The notes under the pieces were generated by a model. The model worked only from the letters and a program-made list of their open reading frames with translations. It did no database searches and had not been told where the DNA came from. A stretch of DNA of 26,939 nucleotides, taken from a virus. Where the stretch lies: positions 1 to 26,939 of IMG/VR virus record IMGVR_UViG_3300042504_002615; one strand, given 5' to 3'. Below, piece after piece: positions 7,575-16,260 of this stretch; position 1 is the first letter of the stretch, and every line of letters begins with the position of its first letter. The position numbers were made by a program, and so were the translations under genes.

Positions 7575-7982
7575 ATGCCGTTGCCAGCTTTTATACCAGC
7601 CTTACTAGCCGCTTTAAAGATAGGCGGGGCGACCGCTGGCGCAGGTGTGTTAGGTGCAGGAGCAGGCGTGGCTACCGCAGCCCCCATGGCGGCGGGTATG
7701 GCAACCGCCCCCGCTATAGCAGGTGGCCTTGGTTCATCCGCCCCGATGGTAGCAGGTGGAGGCATGGCCAGTGGCTTTGGTGGCATGATGGGCGCATTAA
7801 CCCCACTGCAAAAGATGCAGATGGGTATGAACTTTATGGGTGGTGGCGGTGGCCAGCAACAACAATCACAGAACAAGCAACCCGCCATGCAACAGATGGG
7901 TTATATGCCAAGCCCTACACCACAAGCTGCCCCTGACCTAGCCAGTTTGCTAGCCACTTACCAACAACGAAGGGGCTACTAA
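7575..7982 (+). CDS. Small Gly/Ala/Met-rich hydrophobic virion protein
   Basis: A 135-residue product. Residues 1-85 are almost entirely Ala, Gly, Met, Val and Pro with several small-residue spacings (GATAGAGVLGAGAGVATAAP). These are compatible with tightly packed membrane helices or with a flexible glycine-rich segment. The remainder is Gln-rich and polar and ends in LATYQQRRGY. AAGGATTTAAGATT precedes the start, a variant of the leader seen before the coat gene. It lies between two Gln-rich putative ejection proteins and joins the next gene by a TAATG overlap. A pore-forming or membrane-inserting component of the ejection apparatus is a reasonable guess; a holin is less likely at this position. 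Confidence 0.68.
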   Translation: MPLPAFIPALLAALKIGGATAGAGVLGAGAGVATAAPMAAGMATAPAIAGGLGSSAPMVAGGGMASGFGGMMGALTPLQKMQMGMNFMGGGGGQQQQSQNKQPAMQQMGYMPSPTPQAAPDLASLLATYQQRRGY

Positions 7983-9121
7983 TGAACGCAAACCAGCCAG
8001 CATTTGACCTTGGCGAGTTACTTCGTGGCTTGCAGACACAAGCGGCCTATGGCGCAGCACAATTTGGCCTACCCCAAGGGCAGAGCTTTAACTACACCCC
8101 CCCAGTGCAGGGGATGCCACAGCAACCACAGAATCCTAACGGTGGCCTATGGAACGCCTTAGGGTATGCTGGTGATGTGTTAGGGGCTATTCAGCGTAGT
8201 GGTGACGGTGGATGGGCTGGTGATGCCTTAAGTACCGTAGTACAGCGACGCAACGCCCAAAGCTACAACCAAGCGATACAACAGGCCAAGTTAGCCGAGT
8301 TGATGCAAGCCCAGCAACTAAGGCAAAACAAGATAACAGACTACCAAAACCTAACAGGCAAGCAGTTTTTAACCCCTGAAGTAGGGGAGCAATACGCTCA
8401 ATTGGCTGGCTTCCCCTTGGCAAAAGAGCAAGGCATGTATGGCTTAGAGAAAGACAAGGGCCAAGATGCTCTTAGTGCATGGGTGCAATTACAGGATATG
8501 GGCTTTGGTGGGACTAGCCCCGCTGGCCAGCCACAGCAGGCTCAACCTCAAGCACAACAGCCAGCCTTCCAAGCCCCTGTTAAAGGCTATGCTCTGCAAA
8601 ACTTTGTGCCTGATAACCAGTTTAGTGCTGGTGCTACACAGACCCAAGTGCCTGACTTTAGCGGTATCCCTGTTACGCCTGATATGCTTGAAAAGTTTAC
8701 TGGCGCAAGGAATCAAAACCTTGACAGAGAAGGGCGTGAGCGTGACCTTGCTAGAAAAGCTCAACTAGAGCAATTGCGATTAAATAACCTAGCCAAGTAC
8801 CAGCAAGGCCAGCTTGGCGTGCAACGGCAAAGGGCTGGTATTTATGCCCAGCAAGTTGCCCAGCTTGGTGCTTATCAAAGAGGGCAACTTGGCATCGCCG
8901 AGCGCAGGCTCCAACAACAAAACCCTAACAAATACCGCTTGTTGCAAGAAGCAGTCAACACAGGGAAGATGCCTTGGCCTGATTATTTACAAGCCATATC
9001 AGCTAGCGACCCAATGATAGACTTTGGTGACGCTCTACCAACACAGCCCACTGGTGGCGGTGCGCCTAGGGCGGGAAGTATCCCCAAGTTTAGGGATGTA
9101 ATGCCAGCTAGGGGGCGGTAA
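7982..9121 (+). CDS. Gln-rich putative ejection protein (P22 gp20 position)
   Basis: A 379-residue soluble protein with high Gln, Leu, Ala and Gly content. The N-terminus contains FDLGELLRGLQTQAAYGAAQFGLPQ, then Pro/Gln-rich linkers. A long helical central part and a coiled-coil-like stretch (about residues 260-325) follow; in that stretch the motif YQ-x-GQLG(V/I) occurs twice, 24-25 residues apart. No enzymatic motif is visible. Both ends use TAATG junctions, locking it into the same translational unit as its neighbours. Length and placement resemble P22 gp20, the second ejection protein. Function is inferred from composition and gene order. Confidence 0.6.
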   Translation: MNANQPAFDLGELLRGLQTQAAYGAAQFGLPQGQSFNYTPPVQGMPQQPQNPNGGLWNALGYAGDVLGAIQRSGDGGWAGDALSTVVQRRNAQSYNQAIQQAKLAELMQAQQLRQNKITDYQNLTGKQFLTPEVGEQYAQLAGFPLAKEQGMYGLEKDKGQDALSAWVQLQDMGFGGTSPAGQPQQAQPQAQQPAFQAPVKGYALQNFVPDNQFSAGATQTQVPDFSGIPVTPDMLEKFTGARNQNLDREGRERDLARKAQLEQLRLNNLAKYQQGQLGVQRQRAGIYAQQVAQLGAYQRGQLGIAERRLQQQNPNKYRLLQEAVNTGKMPWPDYLQAISASDPMIDFGDALPTQPTGGGAPRAGSIPKFRDVMPARGR

Positions 9122-11565
9122 TGGTTGAGCAATTACAGGGTGGTGTAAGCCTAGACTTTCTCAAGCAAGATTCTGACTTTTTAGCTGCCCCACCTGAACA
9201 GCAAAAGGCCTACTTGCAACAGTACGTTTTGCCTGATTTAGACCCTGACTTTGCCCAAGCTCCACCCGAGGAGCAGAACGCTTACCTTGACCAGTATGTG
9301 TTGCCCAACTTTATCCCCAACCCCACCCCGCAACCACTACCCCCAACACAGACCCCTCCACCAGTAAGCCCACCAGCGGTAGCTCAACGACCCATTAACA
9401 AGCCAATTGACCCATTAGGTGGCTATACAGCAATGGGGCAGTTTGGAGCCTTTGCCGCCCCTTATATCCCCCAAGGCATAGCCTATGGTGCTTCAGCGGG
9501 GAAGGTGTTACCTAAACAGGGCTACCCTCAAACCTTAGCGGGGCAAGTGCCGTTTACCGTTGGTGACTTAATCGGTGGCCTTGTCGCCGCTGGTAGTGGT
9601 GCTTTACTTGGTGCAGGTGGTTTGGCGGCTACAGGCGGGACTTACGCTGGCATACGTGAGGCCAATAGGCAAAGCCTTAACCGTGGTGGAGGTAGATACC
9701 TTGACCCTACCCCTTATGGCCAGCTCCCCCAAGCTGAAAAGAACAAGATAGCCCAAGGGGTCGCAACCCAAGGAATCTTTGGTGCATTGACCACTGGCCT
9801 ACCCGCTGCCCTTGGCAGGGGCTTACTGGCCAAGATAGGCACAGGGGCGGCTTTGGGTGGCGCACAGGGTGTCACACAGAACGCCTTAGAGCAGTACACC
9901 GACAAGGGCAAGGTGGATATTAAAGAGACCCTACCCGCTGGTTTGTTTGGTGGAGCCTTAGGCGGTGGTATTGGAGCTATCAGTGGCACAGCCCCCACCA
10001 TGAAGCGTAGGGAAGTGGAGCAACCACCGCGGCTACCCTTGGTAACTAGGGCTTTACGGCAAGAGCTAACAGGTGGTAAGCCAAGGGTCAACCTTGAGAC
10101 AGAGGCTAAGCTACTGCCCCAGCCACAAGAGCCAACGCCACTAGGCCGTGTGCCAAGGGATGTAACGGAAGCTATAGACGCTATTGCAGCCAAGGCCATT
10201 AACAAGCCAGTGCAAAAACCAGCAGGCAGGCCAGCACCCGCTAAGCAGGAGCAACCCAGCATTGTACCTGCTAAGGCTAAGCCTGTAGAGCCTAAGCAAG
10301 TAGAGGCAAAGGCGGTTAAGGATGCGCCAACTAAAGCACAACGGCGGGCAGAAGAATCACCAGCCCCCAAGGTTAAAATAAAAAAGCCTGCTACTGTTAT
10401 CAAGACAGACGCACAATTACAAGAAACTCTTAGCCCACTAAAGCAAAAGCCTAAAGACGTTGAAGGGCTTATCCCCAAGGTCGTACTAAACGAGGATGAA
10501 GTGCGCTACAAAAGCACAGAAGCCTTTAAGGGTAATGCTGATGAGCAGATTTACAGCGACTCAATAGACACGTTATTTAGACGTGAAAATGGGGATGTGC
10601 GCTTAATCCAAGACGAGCTAGACAATCTTGTCGATATGGACATGATTACAAAACCTAAAGACTGGAAGGCTATTAAAACACAAGATGAGCTTGAGGCATT
10701 ACTCACAGAGGATTACGAAGGCACAGACCTTACTTTTGCTTTTGACTTGCTAGATAGCCAAAACGAATACGGTCACAAGTATTACGCTATTGAAAACTAT
10801 GTGGATGACCCACGTAACCCCAACACTGGCAAGACAGAGCGAGATGCGATGCTTGGCTACCTGTATGACACGGGTAAGTATGACATTATAGAGCCTGATG
10901 CTAGTGTGCTAAATACGGAACAGATTGCAAAAAGTATTCAAAAGTATTTCCAAAACGAAGGATTTACGGTAAGCCTAAAGCGTTCAGGATTAAGTGATAG
11001 CCATTACTTGCGTGTTTACGACGATGTTAGGATTGGCGAAGGCTTTAGCCAGTTTGAAGATGGTTATGAAATTGCTATCCGAAACCACAAGGCAGCCAGC
11101 CAGCACAGCGTGAACGGCTACGAGCTGGATGTTGATAGTAGGACAACGCCCAAAGACATAGTTGAAGCTGTCAAGCAGATACAAAAAGATATTGATGAGA
11201 CGATTGCCGACAGGCTTTTTGATAAAAAAAGAGGTGGGAAATTCTGGGCTAAGCCAGTAGTGGAAGCCTTTGAAGCCACAGAAGCCCTTGGTAAACAGAT
11301 TGACGCTGACCCAAGCACAGCAGACTTGCCAAGCCCCCCTAGCCCAAGGCAGGCTAAGATTGACGCACAGGTGGAGCGGTACAACAAGGCACTGGCTAAC
11401 AACGACCCCATAGAGCAGGGTGGAGCAGCTAGAATGATTGAGGCCGAACTAGCCTTAGCCATTAAAAACGATGGCATGGATAAGGCTGGCTTTGTGAAGG
11501 CGACTAAAGATATGCCCAAAGAAGTATTTGACGACATAGCAAAGAGGTTGAATTGCGGTGGCTGA
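9121..11565 (+). CDS. Large putative ejection protein with N-terminal tandem repeat and glycine-rich hydrophobic segments
   Basis: An 814-residue protein. Residues 17-38 and 41-62 are two copies of a motif of the form DxDFxxAPPExQxAYLxQYVLP, of a kind common at the N-termini of large phage internal proteins. A Pro-rich linker (62-90) leads to three glycine-rich hydrophobic stretches (about 145-178, 219-251 and 271-290) with GxxxG-like spacing, suited to membrane insertion. Residues 300-420 are Lys/Pro/Ala-rich and probably disordered. The C-terminal half is acidic, mixed alpha/beta and without a motif I recognise (no clear lytic transglycosylase Glu-Ser signature). It overlaps the next gene by eight bases. 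It occupies the P22 gp16 position. Confidence 0.62.
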   Translation: MVEQLQGGVSLDFLKQDSDFLAAPPEQQKAYLQQYVLPDLDPDFAQAPPEEQNAYLDQYVLPNFIPNPTPQPLPPTQTPPPVSPPAVAQRPINKPIDPLGGYTAMGQFGAFAAPYIPQGIAYGASAGKVLPKQGYPQTLAGQVPFTVGDLIGGLVAAGSGALLGAGGLAATGGTYAGIREANRQSLNRGGGRYLDPTPYGQLPQAEKNKIAQGVATQGIFGALTTGLPAALGRGLLAKIGTGAALGGAQGVTQNALEQYTDKGKVDIKETLPAGLFGGALGGGIGAISGTAPTMKRREVEQPPRLPLVTRALRQELTGGKPRVNLETEAKLLPQPQEPTPLGRVPRDVTEAIDAIAAKAINKPVQKPAGRPAPAKQEQPSIVPAKAKPVEPKQVEAKAVKDAPTKAQRRAEESPAPKVKIKKPATVIKTDAQLQETLSPLKQKPKDVEGLIPKVVLNEDEVRYKSTEAFKGNADEQIYSDSIDTLFRRENGDVRLIQDELDNLVDMDMITKPKDWKAIKTQDELEALLTEDYEGTDLTFAFDLLDSQNEYGHKYYAIENYVDDPRNPNTGKTERDAMLGYLYDTGKYDIIEPDASVLNTEQIAKSIQKYFQNEGFTVSLKRSGLSDSHYLRVYDDVRIGEGFSQFEDGYEIAIRNHKAASQHSVNGYELDVDSRTTPKDIVEAVKQIQKDIDETIADRLFDKKRGGKFWAKPVVEAFEATEALGKQIDADPSTADLPSPPSPRQAKIDAQVERYNKALANNDPIEQGGAARMIEAELALAIKNDGMDKAGFVKATKDMPKEVFDDIAKRLNCGG

Positions 11566-14500
11566 AAACTGTACCCCTGAAAAACTGTACGACACCATAG
11601 TAAAACGCCGCAGGCTTAGCGCAAGCATAGAGAGTAGCCCTGACTTTGCCCCCTCTGTTGAGAAGTTTGGCGACAGGCTAATGATGATGTATGACCAAAA
11701 AGCCATGACAAAAAGCGATGCCGAAGGGGCGGAACTAATTGCAGGGTTAACCCCTGAACAAGCGGCCACTAAGTTGATGAGTAGTAAAGCTTTGCCAACT
11801 GATGCAGAGGTTGGGGCTACCATACAGACCATGAAGGCGTTGCAGGCTAAGGCCATGAAGGCCACAGGGGCAGAAGCTGAGGCGTTATGGGAGCAGACTG
11901 GGCAAGTAATGGAAGATTTAGCGGAGAGAGGCACAGACTTAGGCCGTAGTATTAACATGCTTAGGTTGATAGGTGGGCTAACCCCTGAAGGTGCTGTATA
12001 TACAGGTAGGCGGATAGTAAAAAAGGCTGGCGATGCTGACCCCAACAAGGTGGCCAAGATTAAGGACTTTACCAAAAAGGCCAACAAGCCACCTAAGGTA
12101 GACCCTAACCAGCTTATTAAGGATTTAGAGGCGCAACTACAAGGGCAAAACAAAGCACCCAAGTCAAAGCCCCAACAAGGCAACGCCTTACCTAATATCC
12201 CCGAGGGCATGAAAGGTTTTGACGTAAAGGCCAAGATTGATGAGGCTGTAAACGATGCTAACAAGGTTATTACAGACCTTGAGAAGCAACTGCAAAAACA
12301 AACTGAACTACCCAAGGCACAGGCCACCAAACAGGGCTTAAAGCAACCTGACATCCCCGAAGGGATGGGGGGGCTGGATGTTAAGGCTAAAATAGATGAG
12401 GTTGTCGAGGCCAACAATAAAAAGCTGGACGACTTACGCAACAGGATTGAAAAAGAAACAGGCGTGCCAGTGCCTAAGCCTACCCGCCCACCTTTAGACG
12501 CTTTGAAATATCCAAAGGTAGAGGACTTAGTAAAGGCAGCTTTGGCTCACTTAAAGAAACAGCGTGACGACATGCTGGACTTAGAAAAGTTGCTGGATGC
12601 GAGAACTAAAGGGGGCAAGCCTATTAAGCCCCCTGCACCAAGGCCTGAGGATTTAAGGCTAGACCTTATTGCCTTGGCCAAGAAATACTCCGAGGTGCGT
12701 AATTTAACAGTAGCCCAGTTTGAGAAGGCTTTAGTTGACGAGATTAGAACAAAGCTACAACTAAGTGAAGACGAAGCTTCTAGCTTTGCAGCAAGCCTAA
12801 CAGATGCTATGACTGGTAGAATGGGTAACGCTAAGCAGAGGGCTATTAACAATATCCTTAAAGCCTATGACCCCAAAAAGCCAACAGCACAAAAGGCGTT
12901 GGTGAATAAGTTTGCAGAGCTTGCTAACCTTGGGATTGTTGGCAATGAGGTAACGGTTAAGGGCAACAAGCTAAGCCTTGAGGATATTTATGCGGGTAAG
13001 TTTGTTGACCAAGCAACCACGGGTGGACGTGCGCCGTTACCTCAAAAAGCAAATGTTGCCAGCTTAAAAGTGAGCTTGCGAGACATAGTTAAAAAGCACT
13101 ACACCAAGCAGAACGCAACGCAGGCGCAACTTGTGGCACAGATAGCTGCCGAAGTTAAGGCTAAGAAGATGGATATTAGCCCTTCACAGATTAACGAGTT
13201 TGCCACAGCGGTACACCAGCAAATTAAAGTTAGCCTAGAGAATGCAAGAAAAGCAGAGCTAGATAGGTTGCTTAGACCCATTGAGCCAAACGCAACAGCA
13301 CGCAAGCCCTTGGTGGATAGGGCAGTTGAGCTTGCTAACCTTGGGGCTTTGAATGAGCAGGCCACAACCGATTTGCTGGCCGACAAACTGAAGCTACCCA
13401 AGCTAACCCCCGAACAGGCTAAAGAGCTGGCCACCCAAGCCGAGAAAATGCAAAACACCCAAGGCAAAGACAACAGAGTTAAGGAACAAGCTATACTTGG
13501 GCGGATGCTGGCCGACTTAGTACCCCCTGATATGTGGGACAAGGTAGAGGCTTACCGCATTTACGCCATGCTGTCATCGCCTAAGACTGCTGTGCGTAAC
13601 GTAGCAGGTAACGCCATTATGCAGGCGGTAGACTTGCCAGCCAAGACATTAGCCAGTGGCATAGATGCCTTAGTGGGCAAGGTGACAGGCAAGCGCACTA
13701 TTGGTTTGCCTGATATTAAGACCTTTGTAAGGCGTGCCAACTATGGGTTTAGGGTGGGGAAGCGTGACTGGAAGCTAGACATTAACACCCGAAGCGATGC
13801 CTCCAAGTACAACCTGCCCCGCACTAAAACCTTTAAAACTGGCTTTATGAGCAAGGCCGAGGACGCTATACGCTTTGGGCTACAAGTGCCTGACCGTGTG
13901 GCTTATGAGGCTGTGTATGGCATGAGCCTAAGTGACCAGCTCACCTTGCTAAAGCAACAGAAAAAGCCTTTACGCATTACGGATGAGATGAAGGCTATTG
14001 CCCACCACGACGCTTTGTATGCCACGTTTTCAGATGACAACGTTGTTAGCAAGATGGCCGTTAAGTTAAGGGACACACTTAACGCTGGTAAAAAGTTTGG
14101 CCTAGGCTCTGCTTTGCTACCCTTCGCCCAAGTCCCTGCCAACTTACTCAACCGTGGGTTTGCCTTTAGCCCCGCTGGTTTTGTGCGGTCAATGTACCTA
14201 TTAACCAAGCCCTTGGCAGGTGGTGAGTTTGACCAGCGTGCTTTTAGCCTAAGCCTTGCAAGGGCTTTCACTGGCTCTGTGGGTGGCTTTGGCTTGGCTT
14301 ACCTGCTGGCTAACAATGGCGTGATTACAGGGGAAAGGCCAACAGATGCAACCAAGGCAGAGTTTGAGGAGTCTGTGTATGGCCAGTTTGAGAGTATCAA
14401 CCTTAACGCTTTAATGCGCTTTGCTATGAGTGGCTTCACTCAAAAGCAGGTAGCCCTAGAGGGTGACACGCTAGTAAGCTACAACTGGGCGCAACCCATC

Positions 14501-15484
14501 GCCATTGTTATGGCCACTGGCGCTAACCTTGCCGTAGCCGAACGCCGTAGCAAAGAAATAACAGGGCTTGAGGGTGTAGCCTTAGACGCTTACAAAGCCC
14601 TTGGCATGGGCAAGGGGGCGTTAAACTCTCTGCTAGACACTGGCATGTTGCAAGGTGTACAAGGCTTGTTTGGTGGACGTGACCCTAACCAAAAAGCAGG
14701 GGTTGCCGAAGGCTTAGAGCGAATGGCAACCGACTACCCATTAACTTACCTCCCCTCTGTGGGTGGCCAGCTAGCCCAACTGGTTGACCCCACTGTTAGG
14801 GAAACCAAAGGGGCGACACCTGTTGAAACCTTAGGGCGCAAAGCGGCTGCTAAAGTGCCAGTGCTTAGCACCACACAGCCAGCGAGAAGGGATGCCCTAG
14901 GCAATGACAAGCCCCGCTTCCAAAGTGATAACGTGGTTGTAAACGCCTTTAACACGCTGGTCAACCCCGCCTTTGTGAAGCGCATTAAAGGCACGCCACT
15001 GAGGGCAGAGCTTGAGCGGTTGTACCAGCAAAGCGACAAGGCCAGTATGTTGCCTAACGTGGTTGACCAAAACATAAGCGTAGTACGCAATGGCAAGAAG
15101 GAAGACAAACGCCTAACCGCACAGGAGATAAGCCAGTACCAAGGCGTGCAAGGTGAAGCTACTAAGCAACTGTTTGAGTTGCTGTACCCGCTAAACGTAA
15201 GCTCTCAAAACCAAGGGATGATTGACTCTGCCAAGGCCAAAACCTACGCAAGATTGGCTAGCCTTGCTGATTCATATGCTAAGGAGAAGCTGTTTAGGCA
15301 TGAGATTCAAAGTGCAACTATCCCTGAAATGCTTATCATTAAAGGGTTACAAAGGCAGTCGCCTCAAATGCTAAACAAAGGGGTACAGATTTTGTACGGC
15401 AAAGCCCTAAAGGGAGAAAACCCTAGACGACAAATGAGACAAGAGGCCAAAAAGCAGAAGGTGGCTTCGCTCTTACGGAGCTAG
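11558..15484 (+). CDS. Giant (1308-residue) putative internal virion / polyvalent ejection protein
   Basis: Starts with GTG inside the preceding gene (AGAGG ten bases upstream). The N-terminal region is helical and contains RGTDLGRSINMLRLIGGLTPEG. The motif IPEGM-x-G-x-DVKAKIDE occurs twice, near residues 213 and 265. The motif LV-x4-ELANLG occurs twice, near 446 and 584. Around residues 645-686 is AYRIYAMLSSPKTAVRNVAGN, which matches the LSNPKT..RN..GN signature I recall from large polyvalent phage proteins. Several hydrophobic stretches follow (about 850-870, 903-924 and 979-993), and the C-terminus is basic (RRQMRQEAKKQKVASLLRS). I see no metalloprotease, ADP-ribosyltransferase or transglycosylase signature. 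It is probably ejected with the DNA. Confidence 0.66.
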   Translation: MAENCTPEKLYDTIVKRRRLSASIESSPDFAPSVEKFGDRLMMMYDQKAMTKSDAEGAELIAGLTPEQAATKLMSSKALPTDAEVGATIQTMKALQAKAMKATGAEAEALWEQTGQVMEDLAERGTDLGRSINMLRLIGGLTPEGAVYTGRRIVKKAGDADPNKVAKIKDFTKKANKPPKVDPNQLIKDLEAQLQGQNKAPKSKPQQGNALPNIPEGMKGFDVKAKIDEAVNDANKVITDLEKQLQKQTELPKAQATKQGLKQPDIPEGMGGLDVKAKIDEVVEANNKKLDDLRNRIEKETGVPVPKPTRPPLDALKYPKVEDLVKAALAHLKKQRDDMLDLEKLLDARTKGGKPIKPPAPRPEDLRLDLIALAKKYSEVRNLTVAQFEKALVDEIRTKLQLSEDEASSFAASLTDAMTGRMGNAKQRAINNILKAYDPKKPTAQKALVNKFAELANLGIVGNEVTVKGNKLSLEDIYAGKFVDQATTGGRAPLPQKANVASLKVSLRDIVKKHYTKQNATQAQLVAQIAAEVKAKKMDISPSQINEFATAVHQQIKVSLENARKAELDRLLRPIEPNATARKPLVDRAVELANLGALNEQATTDLLADKLKLPKLTPEQAKELATQAEKMQNTQGKDNRVKEQAILGRMLADLVPPDMWDKVEAYRIYAMLSSPKTAVRNVAGNAIMQAVDLPAKTLASGIDALVGKVTGKRTIGLPDIKTFVRRANYGFRVGKRDWKLDINTRSDASKYNLPRTKTFKTGFMSKAEDAIRFGLQVPDRVAYEAVYGMSLSDQLTLLKQQKKPLRITDEMKAIAHHDALYATFSDDNVVSKMAVKLRDTLNAGKKFGLGSALLPFAQVPANLLNRGFAFSPAGFVRSMYLLTKPLAGGEFDQRAFSLSLARAFTGSVGGFGLAYLLANNGVITGERPTDATKAEFEESVYGQFESINLNALMRFAMSGFTQKQVALEGDTLVSYNWAQPIAIVMATGANLAVAERRSKEITGLEGVALDAYKALGMGKGALNSLLDTGMLQGVQGLFGGRDPNQKAGVAEGLERMATDYPLTYLPSVGGQLAQLVDPTVRETKGATPVETLGRKAAAKVPVLSTTQPARRDALGNDKPRFQSDNVVVNAFNTLVNPAFVKRIKGTPLRAELERLYQQSDKASMLPNVVDQNISVVRNGKKEDKRLTAQEISQYQGVQGEATKQLFELLYPLNVSSQNQGMIDSAKAKTYARLASLADSYAKEKLFRHEIQSATIPEMLIIKGLQRQSPQMLNKGVQILYGKALKGENPRRQMRQEAKKQKVASLLRS

Positions 15485-15509
15485 CCTTACCGATACAATG
15501 AGACTAACT

Positions 15510-15528
15510 AGCATGAGGATTTTAAGTT
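15510..15528 (+). promoter_or_regulatory. Second copy of the AGCATGAGG-TTTTAA leader
   Basis: AGCATGAGG is followed by A, TTTTAA and GTT, then the ATG at 15529. It matches the coat-gene leader at 1765-1783 in order and nearly in spacing. The 44-base gap that holds it also has a weak TACAAT at 15494-15499 without a convincing -35, so a promoter here is not claimed. Confidence 0.48.
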
Positions 15529-16260
15529 ATGGCCAATCTTGGCGGATTGTTAATCGCAGCAGGTACAGCAACCACTAACCCTAACCCTAACACCCTGATT
15601 TTGCCCACCACAGTAGTGGCTGGAACGGATGTATTTACCAGCTCCGTGGCTCATGGCTACGTGACGGGCAACAAGGTAAGGCTAGGCGCATCTGCTGGTG
15701 GAGCCTTGCCCGCTGGCATAAGCGCAACCACTGACTATTACCTAAGGGTTATCAGCGCAACGACCTTTACCTTGCACCTTACTGAAGCCGCCGCCATTGC
15801 TAACGCTGTCATTGTGGATGCTACCGACACTGGAACGGCCGTATTTGGTGTCAACCCTCTGCTCATGTTCCCACAGACCCCCCTTGCTACAAAGACACAG
15901 CAAACCCCTAGTGCCGTGTGGACAACCCTTACCACGGCGGGGACTTACAGTAAAGCCTTACGCCCACGCAACAACTATGCGGATGGTATTAACAAAAACA
16001 TCCTGCTTAACTTTATCCCCTCGGCTGGCTTGGCGGCTACTTACACGGCTACGGTGTGGGCTTACAACGACACCCATGCACGCAGGGCTTTAACTAACCC
16101 TTGGTCAACACCTATCACTAGTGGCACGTTTAACTTTACGGGCAACCAGCTTGTTGAGTTGGCTAATGATGGTAGCCTGCTTTGGTATGTTCAACTAAGC
16201 TCAATCAGTAGTGGCTCTGTCGCCGTGTACTTTGATAACGGTGCAGCGGAGGCTTTCTAG
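15529..16260 (+). CDS. Tail-region beta protein (243 residues), fibre or base component
   Basis: A Thr/Ala/Gly-rich, charge-poor product. Residues about 33-110 (DVFTSSVAHGYVTGNKVRLG, then LPAGISATTDYYLRVISATT and FTLHLTEAAA) form a module I recognise as recurrent in phage structural proteins: an AHG-x-x-TG-x-x-V strand pair, then LPAG, then YY-x-x, then TFTLHL. The C-terminal half is another beta domain with aromatic strands ending in YFDNGAAEAF. It is the first gene after the ejection block and joins the fibre gene by a one-base TAGTG overlap, so it probably belongs to the tail or receptor-binding apparatus. No enzymatic site is visible. Confidence 0.7.
   Translation: MANLGGLLIAAGTATTNPNPNTLILPTTVVAGTDVFTSSVAHGYVTGNKVRLGASAGGALPAGISATTDYYLRVISATTFTLHLTEAAAIANAVIVDATDTGTAVFGVNPLLMFPQTPLATKTQQTPSAVWTTLTTAGTYSKALRPRNNYADGINKNILLNFIPSAGLAATYTATVWAYNDTHARRALTNPWSTPITSGTFNFTGNQLVELANDGSLLWYVQLSSISSGSVAVYFDNGAAEAF

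Noticed and set aside
7124-7888. Minus-strand open frame of 254 codons, Pro/Ala-rich
   Set aside because: Antisense to two coupled plus-strand genes; low-complexity product and no ribosome site.
9714-10478. Minus-strand open frame of 254 codons
   Set aside because: Mirrors the Gly/Pro/Lys-rich part of the 814-residue plus-strand gene; no start signal and no protein-like pattern.
11455-12441. Long minus-strand open frame (328 codons) antisense to the giant ejection gene
   Set aside because: Ser/Leu/Ala-rich product without structure, no ribosome site, fully covered by a well-supported plus-strand gene; it is a composition shadow.
15494-15499. TACAAT as a promoter before the fibre block
   Set aside because: No acceptable -35 at 16-18 bases and no extended -10.
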